Shown: piece by piece, positions 25,101 to 38,200 of the stretch | Layout of the letters: every line of letters begins with the position of its first letter | Position numbering within the stretch: the first letter of the stretch is position 1 | NCBI GenBank assembly: GCA_030562195.1 | Contig: CM060203.1 | Location: forward strand, 11,546,208 to 11,610,207 | Origin: Nipponacmea schrenckii | Lineage: Eukaryota > Mollusca > Gastropoda > Lottiidae | Direction: 5' to 3' | DNA: 64,000 nt | The notes under the pieces: generated by a model | What the model was told of the DNA's origin: nothing | What the model saw: only the letters and a program-made list of their open reading frames with translations | Databases searched by the model: none | Program-made: the position numbers and the translations under genes

Positions 25101-27532
25101 TAATAACAAGGCACTGGAGATATTCTTTTGTTCCAAAAAATTCCGACCCTTTTCATTCAAGGTCATAGCCAAGGTTAAGGCCTACAAAATATTGTGGAAA
25201 GGATTGAAAATAAAGAATATCTAAATGATTAAGTAATAAATTATGCAATGATTTAGTTATTTCTTTCATATTCTCTCCAGGTCCATATCTCTCAAAGGAG
25301 ATGCATATGAAAGAGAACATTTGGGACACAAAAATATGCAATTTTGAAAAACATTGTAGGCATTGTTATTACTCCCTTATCCATACTTCATGTCATGTAG
25401 TAAACTTTTCTATTTCAGTGCAAAATTAAAATGCACGATAATATTGTATCAAATTTTAATAAATTTCAAAAATAGTACTTGTTTTTCTTCCTTGGGTAAT
25501 TTTAAAGGTCTCCCGGATTGATCTGCTATTTGTACATCATATTTCGTATCATCTTAAATATAGAAATAAAACAAATACAAATATATATTTAAGTAGAAGA
25601 TTTTATAATAAATTCTGGATGCAGTTAGGCCACATCTGAGTTTTCATTTCCTATTTTACATAACAAAGATAAACTCAATGTTTAGCACCAAGGTTTGGTA
25701 ATTACTGTCTGACAATAAGTCTCCATTGCCCTGTTTGAAGCCATTGCCCTGTTTGAAGCCTTTTGTCACTATTCTAGTTATATGTTGAACTAGAAACAGA
25801 CTTTTATATTTATAATTTATAGTGAAATTATAGAAAAGAGCTTACTTTGTACAAATCTAAAAAAAAAATCTAACTTATTACTTATGTAGTGTCAAATATT
25901 CTCCCACGGGACACTGATTTTAATACATTATTTTTTATCAGATATGAAAATGTACAAACCATTGGCAGCTCTTACAGATAGAAGTTCAGCAGCTTTTCTG
26001 GTTTTATTGACATCTTCTACTATCTTTTCTTTTTGAACAGCTTCTAATTCAGTGAGAGATAACAACACTGTCATTATCTGACTTCCATTCTATGAAACAA
26101 AACATTTTACAAATTTAGCCCATACGTGTCAAGTTTTGACAATAGTTTGACTTCATCTTTATAAGGATATATCATTTCTAAATAGACAATATCATAGACA
26201 ATACATATCTTGATACTTTTAACAGAATTGGCAGAAGAATCAAAAAAATAAATATACAGACCTTAATTTTCTGTTCTTGTAAAGATTTGCAATCAGTGAT
26301 AATTATACCAGCTGATATGAGTTTTATTCTATCTATTGGCATTCCACATAATTCACCCACTTTTTCTCGTAAAACTTGACCTGTTTCTTCTAATTTTAAT
26401 TTTACTGATACCACTTGTCTTTTACTGTTCTACAATAATAAAGAGACATTTTTTAGTCATTATTTTGAAGGAAAAGTTAAGGTTAACAACTAAATACCAC
26501 TTAAGTAAATTATTGTATGTGTTAATATATTAAGAAAAAAAATCTGAGAGTACTTTCCTACATTATTCCAGAACAGTAGAATCAGCCCTCTTTTCTTTCA
26601 TAATAAGAACAAAACAAGAACATAAAATAGAATAGGGATGGGTATCCCACTCGCAGCACTTGCACCAACCTTTTGGCTAAGGTCCTTTTTGCTCATATGA
26701 ATGTGTATGTATTTTGACGTCTGATCATCTCATACACCTTTGCTTGTCCATATCTATGCAGTCATGAAATTGATAGCAGCAACATAAATCTGTCCATCTA
26801 ATTAACATGTACAGTTTGAACAAATTTTTTTTTCCTTTGTATCATTCATAGTATTGGGCTGAAAGTTGATCTTGTGTATTGGACCTAATTCTGACCCATG
26901 TAAAATAAAGAGTTTATTATTATAATTTAATTTAATACAAACCTCAGACTGTGATGCAGGTAGTTTAAGTTTAAGTGTAGCAACGCCATCTTTTTGAAAC
27001 TCATTCCTTTCAGCCAGTTTCTGGACTGAATGTTGTCGTAAAGTTTCTATAATGGACGACACTTCTGCTACATCTAACTTTAAATCTTGTGAATAGTGAT
27101 TTATCAGATCCTGATAGATTAAAAATAGTGAGTCAAAAATATCAGAAAGTTTTTCCAATTAGAAACAAAATAATAATATCATCATAATGTGTTTTAAGAT
27201 TTCTATTCTAATATATCATCACTACAAAAACAGAAGTTCCAGTAAAAATCAACAATTGGCTAGTTTAACATATTCAATCAGAAGAGATCCAATATGTTGG
27301 ATGCTTCAATGTTTATTAAATATTGTAACAGTTAGCTAGTTCTCTATGTAACAGTATCATTCGGCTTACAAAATGTACAGGCATAACTCCATTGAAAACT
27401 ACAAACCTTAGGTGTTTCTCCTTTTTCGCCATTTTCTGATGTGTAAGGTTTTAACCATAACTTGATTTCATCTTTATTTAACTTTTCACGAATCAATTTC
27501 TGGTTGTGTTTTTCTTGAAAGGAAAGTGCCAT
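22163..27532 (-). CDS. NUB1: NEDD8 ultimate buster 1 (NUB1), fifteen coding exons, 603 aa
   Basis: Adaptor that brings NEDD8/FAT10 and their conjugates to the proteasome (known for the family). Coding exons in transcript order: 27532-27407, 27110-26943, 26429-26262, 26089-25960, 25552-25479, 25181-25075, 24879-24770, 24381-24305, 24128-24021, 23897-23846, 23706-23606, 23364-23276, 23116-22927, 22723-22546, 22296-22163. Phases join at every GT/AG junction and total 603 aa, against 615 in human. The protein starts like human NUB1 (KLIREKLNKDEIKLWLKPYT) and has a ubiquitin-like domain (about 99-154). A helical region contains VDNYAVLCLDIVWCYL. Three UBA domains follow (about 374-405, 438-475, 501-530); the first has GFNEREARLGLRACDGN. 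The acidic C-terminal tail is also conserved. The start exon acceptor is at 27544, 12 bases before ATG, so an untranslated first exon must lie upstream. It is head to head with PIKfyve. Confidence 0.95.
25723..25758. repeat. Perfect 18-bp tandem duplication in a NUB1 intron
   Basis: CCATTGCCCTGTTTGAAG occurs twice in direct succession with no mismatch. It lies between NUB1 exons 25552-25479 and 26089-25960. It looks like a recent slippage or repair duplication and shows no link to a splice site. Confidence 0.8.
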
Positions 27533-27544
27533 GTTGCTCTGAAT

Positions 27545-29296
27545 CTGAAAAAATAAATAAGAGAACTTATTATATCTGAAAATTGTTTTCATATAAAGTC
27601 ATATGAAACTTTGTTTGCAGAGCATTTTATCAGATCTTTAAATAAAAAAAATTCACCAACTTTCTTAACAAATCAATGTATTCTGATGTTGGAATCTATA
27701 GTTTCTACTTGTGACTACCAGTGCTTCTATGGGAGACACTTAATACCAACAAAATTTATGGAAAATAATAGATAGGCCTAATACCGGGTACCAGTACCAA
27801 GATTTTCACATCACATTGTGGTTAACAAATTATTCAAAACAATTACAAGACAACTATCACTGCCACACTAATGCAGTACATTTAGATAGAAATACACTGT
27901 ACACATATCAATTGTTTCGCAAAACCTTACCAAATGGTAGATCTGCTAACAAACTAGATCTAACTAAATAATCTACAATCCTAACCTAGGCTTCTTCAAC
28001 TATCAAGACAAAGAATGCAGAAAAGTACAAAAAAGCAAACGTACTCAACACTGAGCAGCCTTGATTAAATTATTTAGGCCTGCTACAATCACAGATGTTC
28101 AAAATCACTTATTCATCAGCTGTGCAAGCTATATTTTTATTATGACTATGTTACTATATTGGGTAACTTAGACCTTTTGCTTGTATTGTGTGAGGGAATT
28201 CAATAGCAAGATACGGTAAGACACGATGTCTCTGAATACAAATGCCTGAATGAGATCGGAAAATTATCAACAAGTGTGAGGCTTATAGTTGGTTATAAAT
28301 TCATAATCATGCTTGAGCAAAATTGTTGATTTAATCCAATATATTCTCTAACCATTGACATTAAATTCCAATGTTTACATTTTGCCTAATCATCAATTAT
28401 TAGTTTCGAAAAAAAATAAATAAAGACTTTTTAAACTGCTTGAGAAAAGTGAATTGTGCAGATAAAAACTATTTGTAAACAGTAGACTAATGTATGGTAT
28501 TATCAACTAGATGCGATGCAAAAAAAGAATTTAGTTGAGAAACTAATCAAAATGAATGAATATACGAAACTAATTCAAAGGTCTTGTGATAAACCATTTC
28601 TTCCTCCTTTAATGTAAATATATTAATGATTTTATTGGAAAATAGAGTATTTTGTTAAGGAATAAGTTCTGTAGGGTGGGTAAAGGCAACGATCACGAAC
28701 GCAATTTTCTGCTTATTTTTGGAAACTTTGCAGTACCGTAATCTCAATTTATAAAGTTTCAGCTAAATGGTTTTGGGCGGTTCTCATTTTAGTAAGGGGA
28801 GGTAACTTTTGTTACATAGCTGTGGTCTGGCACCTGTCAAGTAGAATTAAAGACATATTCTCTTCTGTGCAAAATCGATTTTATAGAAATTTTAAAGCCT
28901 CTATTAGTATATCGGATACTTTTACCATTCCTTTTTTCCTTCAATCTAATTTTCCATTTGAAGAGGTTTGTGTTTTTGCAGCCACATAATTCTTACTCTG
29001 AGGAGACCAAATAATGATATCATTACTACCTTTTTATTGGCACGTTTCGCTTGAATGATATTTGCCATGGGGATTTCCTCTCCCTCCTCCCTAGATTACT
29101 TATTGTCACTTTTTTTTTGTCTAGTGTTTTTTTATACTTATCTATTAAGATCAGCTTTTGATTTTGATGTAAGCATGAACAAATAAATGATCAACTTCAT
29201 TTCAAAGGAAATAAAACTTTATGATTTTTTTTTTCATAGAATGTAAATTACTCCTAGAGAAATAGAAGTGGGGATAGATTTTGCTGTTGTACCAAG
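27545..29296. other. Head-to-head intergenic region between NUB1 and PIKfyve (likely shared promoter zone)
   Basis: Start codons of the divergent genes are 1765 bases apart and no coding sequence was found between them. NUB1 must have at least one untranslated exon here because its start exon begins at a splice acceptor. A possible minus-strand donor (AGA then GTAAGA) lies near 28997. No TATA box or CpG cluster stands out, so transcription starts cannot be placed. Confidence 0.5.
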
Positions 29297-32200
29297 ATGG
29301 GTACAAAACAGCCATGGGAAGAAACTGCTACCACTTTGACAGAGTTTGCTCCTTTAAGCTCAGAAGTGAAACCTACTCGGAATTTTTTATCCCGACTATG
29401 GAAAAGAGGTGACTATCAATTAGTTAATCAGTATTTGTGTTAGTTTTAGCCTAAATGTGATCTCAAAGGATTTTAGTCAGTTTTAAAAGGATTTACACAA
29501 TTATTTTGTGAAATGACATAACTGTATAGTTGCCCGTCTCATTAGCCCAGAAGGTGTAAAAGAGTAGACGTAAAACTTTATTCATTTCAATTCATTTCAG
29601 ATGGATCTGAACAATCTACAAGTTCATCTGCTACAGCAAGTGAAACTTCATCCAGAGAACCATCAGTTGAAAGAAGTGAAAGGAGGAAAGAGGGAGAGGT
29701 ATCAAATGTGGATCCACTTATAGGGTCTACTAGTAGTAAAAATGTTACAGATCTTTTGGGTGATGCTGCAAGAGGTAAAATGCCTATCAATTTCATACCA
29801 CAATGAATGGTACCGATATATAATAAGTGGTATAATTCATAGACGAATTTATTTTCTAGTTTTCTTTGTTGAACATTTAATTATGTTAGTTTTGCAAACT
29901 TTGGGTCAATATATTTATATAATATACCTTACTTTTTCTTTGCATAATAGAACACTACTGTTATCTTTTGATATAATTGATAAGGTATCTCATGCATATT
30001 GTATGTACTATAGTTGTTCCTGTAATGTTTTATAGAAAGTGATATAGAATCAGAATCAGGAGACAATGTCAGTCAGTCAGGTGAAACTGATGGTCAAAGC
30101 TCTCAAAATAGACGTCCAAGAAATGTACCAAAACGCACCTTATCAAACGTTTTGAGCCGTTTGAGTAATATCATTGACAGAAGTTCAAGTAGCTCTGTAA
30201 GTTTGTTTAACTGTTATTAGAATAACATGATCTTATCCAAATTTACATTAGTTTAACAAATCAGTTCTGTTATTGGTGTTGATGGCATGACAGTATATGG
30301 TCACACTTCTGAAACACCTAATGTTTGTCTGCACTTGTGTTGTTCACATGGTATCCATATACAAATTGAACTAATAATATTTTTGAGTATATTTATGCTT
30401 TTGGAACCGTATCATTTTAATATTGCTTTTTTAGACACCAACAACATATAAAGACAGTGACTTTAAACAGTATTGGATGCCTGACTCTAGCTGTAGAGAA
30501 TGTTATGATTGTGGGGATAAGTTTACTACCTTTAGACGGCGCCACCATTGCCGAGTTTGTGGTCAGATATTTTGTAGTAAATGTTGTAACCAAGAATTAC
30601 CTGGTAAAGCTATAGGATATAAAGGTATGAGAAACTTTGTCAAGCAGGAAAATATTGTGTCAGTCATATGTTTGTTGTTCTCTTGTGCTCTGAAACATCT
30701 TCAAATACACGCTCTTTCAATCAATTTGGTACAGTACATATTTTATTGAGTAGGTTTTTGAATTGATTGAGTGCATATTGTAAGCTTTTTTTAATCAAAT
30801 TTAATCAATATTATACAAAACATTGTATGTTCTTTACATGAGATGATTCTAAAGATAAAATCATTGCCTTGCATGTAAAATATGCAAAAAAGAATAATAA
30901 TAAAAGAAACATGTTGTATTCTCTTCAATATCTATAGGGATTATTTTGAAATTTTTCAGGTGGTATACGAGTATGTACATATTGTTGTAGAGTGGTCTTA
31001 AAATTTGCCCAGAGTTCAGGATCTGAGTATGAGAGAGCTCAACAAGATGATTGTAGCATGTCACCTAATGATTTTGAATACGGCGGTTCCTCTGATTTCA
31101 GTATTTGGTCTCCACTCAGTAAAAGAGCTTCAATTATTCCTGATGATGTACAACAAAGGTAAAACTTGTGATAAGATATCTTTGAAAATCTAAATCGATG
31201 TATCAATAATACTTTTTAGGTTGGTTATTGAAAATGGTCCATACTCCAAATCACAAAAACTCACTATTGATATTCTATGTTGTATATTTTCCAGTGTGAG
31301 TAGTCTTGATGCATCAAGTGTTACAGGTTTTAAAGCCTTACCATTTGATTTGACACCACAGTCAGAGTTTTCTATAAGTGATAGTTTACTTAATGAAAGA
31401 AAAATGTTGAGTAGGGTAAGTTTTGTTTGTACAGGACTTTATTTAAATGGGTAGTGAGAGTGTAATGAAAATATGAATTGTACACCCAGTCTCTGAGTAT
31501 CAGTCAACAGTATATTGATTGAATTTCAGTTTGCCAGTATAGGTTAGATTATTTGGTTTATCTAACCAGATTACTGTATTTCTTCAAATCTGGATTTTTA
31601 CTTAAGTTTTCAGAACTGTTTAGTATTTATAAGCCCTACCAATTTTATCATTTAGAAGCTTTATGAACTTTAATAAGTCTTGTCAAACTCCTCAGGGATT
31701 TGAATTATCTCCTCCTTACTGTGCTAAGGGAGGTTATCTATTTTATTTTCATACCCAGGATTCTGTACAATTAAGAGAAATATGGAGACAAATACAAGAT
31801 CCATCAGCTGGTGTAGATATGCAGAGTCATAGAATCAGATTAAGAACCTACCAAAAATGTGTAGTTGGCAAGGAATTGGTAGATTGGTTATTACACAATG
31901 ACAAAGCTGCCAAGAGGTATGCATTAATTTATTTTTCCACGAGAATTTGATAGTTATCACTGCTCTAAGCTCTCCAAGCCTGATATGAATCTTTTGAATA
32001 TGTTTATTACACTATATGAAGGTTATACTTTATGTTAGAATATATTTTACAGAATAATTAGTCTTGACTGAAAGTTGTATATTTTTCATCCTTGTAAAGC
32101 AACTTTCTTATCTAGTCCTGAACATTAGCTCAATTTTCTTTTCTTAATTCCATAATTACATAGTACTTGAGTGAAAATACTAATATAAATAAATGCAGGT

Positions 32201-35200
32201 ATATACCAAATTATTTTGGAATAGTGTTTGTTATTTTATTCATTCCTACATGATAGAAAATTATTTACATTCAGTCTCAATATATTTTAGAGAACAGGGT
32301 ATAGCTATTGGACAGGCTTTACTACATGCTGATTATCTTGAAGCTTTGAGTACACAATACAATATCTTTAAAGATGACTTTACTCTATATAAACCAGGAG
32401 AGGTAAGTCAATTAGTGAGACTTATATACAATACAATATCTTTAAAGATGTTGGTATATATCAGCATGGTATTATGTTTGTAATCTCCACCTTTGCCTTT
32501 CTGAAAGGTCATACATATAGCTAAAATAGCTTGCCAGGCAAGGTAACATACACCCACTGGCAGCATTGAATTTGAAAAATAAATTAAGCAATAACTCAAA
32601 TAAGTCAAGGACAAAAACTCAAAAACTGTTCATGGAAAATCGTCAAATTAAAACTTGACCACCATCTTATCTATTTCAATACTAATTAATGGCATTAAAA
32701 AAATAAATATTCAATTTATTATTCAAATTCAATGCTGCCAGTGGGCGTATGTTACCTTGCCTGGCAAGCTATCTTTTATATTACTTTGATATTTTTTCAT
32801 GTTTAAGGTTGGTGATTTGATGTTATAGTTATATTAATAATTCATGTTTGAGGTTGGTGATTTGATGTTATAGTTATATTAATAATTTATGTTTGAGGTT
32901 GGTGATTTGATGTTATAGTTATATTAATAATTTATGTTTGAGGTTGGTGATTTGATGTTATAGTTATATTAATAATTTATGTTTGATGTGGGTGATTTGA
33001 TGTTGTAGTTATATTAATATTTTATGTTTGATGTGGGTGATTTGATGTTATGGTTATATTAATATATTAGTATTTGATGTTGGTGATTTTATGTTATAGT
33101 TATATTAATATTTTATGTTTGATGTTGTAGTTCTTTTACTATTTAATGTTTGATGTTGGTGATTTGATGTTATAGTTATATTAATATTTTATGTTTGATG
33201 TTGGTGATTTGATGTTACAGTTATATTAGTATTTGATGTTGGTGATTATATTTGATGTTATAGTTATATTAGTATTTGATGTTGGTGATTATATTTGATG
33301 TTATAGTTATATTAGTATTTGATTAGTATATCATATCTGATGTTGTAGTTGTCAACATTGATGGAGATGGAATATGAGGCAGATGATTGCATCAATTCAA
33401 CTCTAGAGAAAAATAGTACTGAACCATCATGGGTAAAAGAGATAGAATTCTATGGTGGAGATATTGATGACTGTAAGTTTTTTGTATTTAATTTACTACC
33501 GGTAAAGTGGGCAACTTATCTGATCTTTCTGAAATGAGGCCATATGATCTGTAATTGACAGGGGAGCACAATTCTGTTATTCTTGGGGAAAATGACAGAT
33601 TTCTGTATAGCTACTTGTTGAGTTGGTATGTTTTATATCTAATTATTTAATTAATTATATAGCTTGTCTGTAAATTAGACCGCTGATTGATTTCTGTTTC
33701 TCAACTCTTCTTCAGCCTCAATGTCTGAAGATACGAGAAGTGATTCTGATAGAACCAAAAGTCAATCAGAAACTAGCTCACGTCATATGTTTTATCTTGG
33801 AGACCCTTCAGATAGTGGTAGTTTCTCAGGTGATCTTCTAAAATGTGAGTATGTCATTGTCTAAATTTGATTTCTAACATATAAATAATAACATATAAAA
33901 TACCCTTTGTCGTTTTTCTGTATTAACCATGCTTTAACTATTTTAAATGGAAAATGAAACACTTTTTTAGTAATAGAAAATGGATTAATTTTAGATAAAT
34001 TCATCTAAATAGACATAATTTATCGTTGCAGTATCATCGATACCAAGAGATTCCATTGAAGAACCTGTTCCAAGACAAGACTCATCTAGTGCTGGTTTAA
34101 CAGAGGAATTTTTAAAAGGTATTATTTTCTTGGTTTTTTTTTTCAATTATGGTTAAAAGATACTCCTGTAGATCTAGCTATTAAAAGGAAAAACCATTAA
34201 AATCCACTAATCCACATATGACCATATTAATTGTACTTTTAAAATTGTTTCTTTTTATTAAAAAATTTTTTTTTGAATAAAATAGTATATCAAAAAACCA
34301 CTTGTATTATTTTAGGAACCTTATTGACAGAATCTGTCACAGCATCTTCTGATGTCATTTCCTGTCCACATGGATGGAGAATTGTGGATGAATTAAGTGA
34401 AGAAAATGGAGAAAAATTAGCATATGATAGATTGAGGTTTGACCTGCTGTATTATTAATAAATCCATATTATAAATTCTATTGCTTATATTTTTTTATTA
34501 AAATAAAACAAAAACACTAAAATAAATCTGCATTCCAAAAACACTAACATCTTTACCAATTTCTTTGAGTTTTGATAAAGAACAATTTTTTGGTGTGGTA
34601 AAGTGGTAAAGCCAATCCTATATTTTTTGTATTAAGATGTATTTGTGTGTTTGTTCTATAGAATATGTCATACAGATCATTGGAATGGTTTAGCTAAACA
34701 GTTATTAAGTCAGCGTGGATTGTCATTCAGTTGGGAACCAATAATATTGACGTATGCTACAAAAGTCAGCCATTTTGTTCGTCCTGACATAATAAATGAA
34801 GGAGATAATCCAGATATACGACAATATCTACATGTCAAAAAGGTATATTATATTTTCTAAAACTATGATCTGTGAGCAACACTCTATTTTTATTCAGAGG
34901 CAATTCAAAACACTAAACCTGCGCAGTAAATATTACTGGTTTTAGGGCCTTGCTAAAGCAAACTTTCAAAAAAAAATCATATCATGAACAGATCTGTTCC
35001 TGTGAGGGGTTCTAAAGCACAGTGGTTAGAGGTTTGGTTCTTTACGTCATGACATCATTTGCTTGGATACTTTCAAAATGTTGGACATGAGTTTTAATCT
35101 CGACCATAGTGCGAAAGTCTGATTCATTCATTCATTCATTCACAAATCCAGTCCACCCAGCAGTAAGTGGGTTCGGATAATCCGGGAAAGATCAATGCCA

Positions 35201-38200
35201 AGAGGTTTGGTCAAGGACCAGCTGGTAGAAAGAAAGATCCCTGTTACGGTGGAGTTGTGAACCTAGGTTGTTATCCTTGTAAAATATATTTACATATTAG
35301 TGGGAAATAAATAGAGCATGATATCGCAAAAATTATTTCGGACTTTACTTGCCGTTCACCTTAGCGCCTCATGCCGAACAGTCATAAACATGTTTATCAA
35401 TAGAACGGCGTGGATAAACTCACGGGCTAGTCTTTTTGTCATCAAATTAAAGATGAAAGATTGAATGAATGTGTGAAGTCTTTGAGTAGGAAGTGAAATA
35501 GAAAGGGATGTGGTAATTTTGCTGTCATACAAGGGTTAAAGAAAGTACTGTTCAAGTTCTTGTTGAGAGTTATAGTCAAAATGGCCCCAAAATTTGGTCA
35601 TACTGGCCCCCGATAATTGGTCAAAATGGCCCCTTGAATTGGTCAAAATGGCCCTTTGAATTAAACTAGGCCTATAATTGGCCCCAAATAAAAAAAAATT
35701 ATATATTTTATTCATTTTATTAGCAATATCAAAAATAATAATTAACAAATTATTTAGTCCTACATCTCGCACTAGCAAAATGTTGTTCTAGATAAAATTA
35801 GACAATACTTTCAAGTTGGGAAAGAAGAAAATACAGCTTTTCGTTATCTTGGTATTAATTTGTCCCTTGTTGATGCCGGTTTATGTAAAATTCTTGTTGG
35901 TTGAGTTACCTGCCCTTTAGAGGGCGTTGCATGTATTTCCTGTTGATAAATTTCATGAAGGAAATCGTTTTCATGTTGTTAAAATATAAATTAAAATGAT
36001 TATGAAGTAGTTTCTCCGTGTGAAAAATTACTAGAAAGAACAGAAATGGATGAGTTACCATCGTTTGGTTTGAATTTGGATGAGGCAACATGGTGTGAAG
36101 GCTGTCAACGTCGTCAACAAGTGATCGATGAACATGAAAAGGAAAAAGCATTGAACTACAAAACACTAAAACAGAAAATAGTTTCGACTGATTTACTGAT
36201 AAAAAAATTTCGATCCAAGTGTGAAGAGTATGACCAACAAAGCAAAATGTTAGAAGATGTCACAAGAAAACTTGAAAGAGCCAAAAGGGAAACTGAGACC
36301 TTAGACAGTCAGTTAAAGAATGCCCTTCAACAATTTGAGCCTTTGAAACTTGAAAACAATGCCTTAAAAACAGCCATGATAAAGAAGGATTCCGAAATTG
36401 AAATCCTTCAGATTAAAATCAATGCAGCAGACAAGATGAGGGTACAATTTGAAGCATTTGGTCAAGATACTGACAAACTGAAATCGAAAGCTGAAAGGTT
36501 AGAGAAGGAAAAGAAGACATTTGAAAAGAAGATTGAAAATGCAGAAACAGCAAAGTCTAAGCTTGAGAAAGAGTTGCTTTCCTCTAAGGACACAATTAAA
36601 ACATTGAAACAAGAAAAGAAGACATTGGAAAAGAAGCTTGATAAAGCTCATCAAATTCAGGAGAAACATTTTGAACGTCTACAAGAAAACAATTTGTTAA
36701 CCAAATATGACAAACGCATTCGGAATTCTTTTGTGAAACAGCAACAAATGAGTGATGATGAAGATGATTTTATGCTTGTTGAGGAAATTCCATTCAATCC
36801 CATCGTACAGGTTGAAGGTCACAAATTGTGTTCAGTTATGGACTCAATGGTTACAATGAGCCCACTTACTCTTCCGATGTCACCCCTACCTCCAACGCCC
36901 CAGCCCACTGATAGAGATGACAGTGATATTGACGCTCTCAATGAAATATTGGAAACAGAACTGACACAATTTGACTCTTCACATCTCTCATCAGATTCAG
37001 AATCTGAGGAAGTTTCTGACTGTAAAACCACAGTTTGTGATCCACAATGTGTCATTGAAATTGACATAAACAATATCAATGAAGAATCTGTGAATGAAAA
37101 TAATAATGCTACTATCGGGTTGAAACCAGGATTGTCAATGGAAAATACTGTTGTGCCAAATAAAGAATTAAAAACTGATAAGTTACCCATGCAGACTGCT
37201 GTTTGTGATGAAACAATAGAAGATGATGGAAAACAAAAATATTCTAGTACATCTTCTGACCTTCCTGTGGAACTAAATGTTCATTCAAGTTTAGAACAGC
37301 CTGATATCAAAGTTTTTTCAACTGTTCAAGACACTATAAATTCTGAGAAATCAAATGAAAACTCTCCAAAAAATTTAAAAACTGTGGGTACAGAAAACAA
37401 AACAGTTTCTATCTATAAACCTTTATCAGATCAAACACCTATCTTCAATGGTAATCAGTTAAATCATGAAGTAGGGAAGACTGCTGATTCAGAAGTGGGG
37501 TCTACTCCCAAGGACAAAATAATAAAAATTTCTTCATTTTCACCATTGAGACCTGCTGATGTTGAATCAGCAACACAAATTATTCATGATAAAGAAGACC
37601 CAACTTCTATAAATATAGAACAAACTTGTCTTAAAGTTGTAACTGATAATGACATTCCATTTGATCTGATTCCATCACAACAGCATATGACTGTGATTGA
37701 TACTGTTCAGGAAGATAGTACTTTCAAGGAAACTGTTGAAATAGAAAAAGAAGTAACCATTGATGTTGTGGATAAAGAAAGATATAAAGCTGATGTAAAA
37801 CCTTCTGAAGATCCTGTGTCTGAAGTGTTGGATGTAGACGAGACATTAGATTCATTAATAGATGATAAAGCCTTAATCGAGTTTGTTCCAAATGAACCAA
37901 AATCTTTTGATCCTTTAAATGAAGTCATTGTCATTGATGATGAGGATACTCCAATAAAAATTGAGCCAGTAGATGAACAGACAATTAGTCAAATATCATG
38001 TTCAGTTGACCTTCATATTGTTGAAAAGATAGAGACTTCAGATATAAGACCTTGGTCAATTCACAAAGAGGCATCTGAAAAACTTTCTGAAAAAAAGGCA
38101 AAAAATACTACTATTGACATTGATAAGTCAAACACAATTTCACACACAAAATCTTCTTTGAGAAATGAATCCAATGAACATCAGACTGATTCCAACAGCA

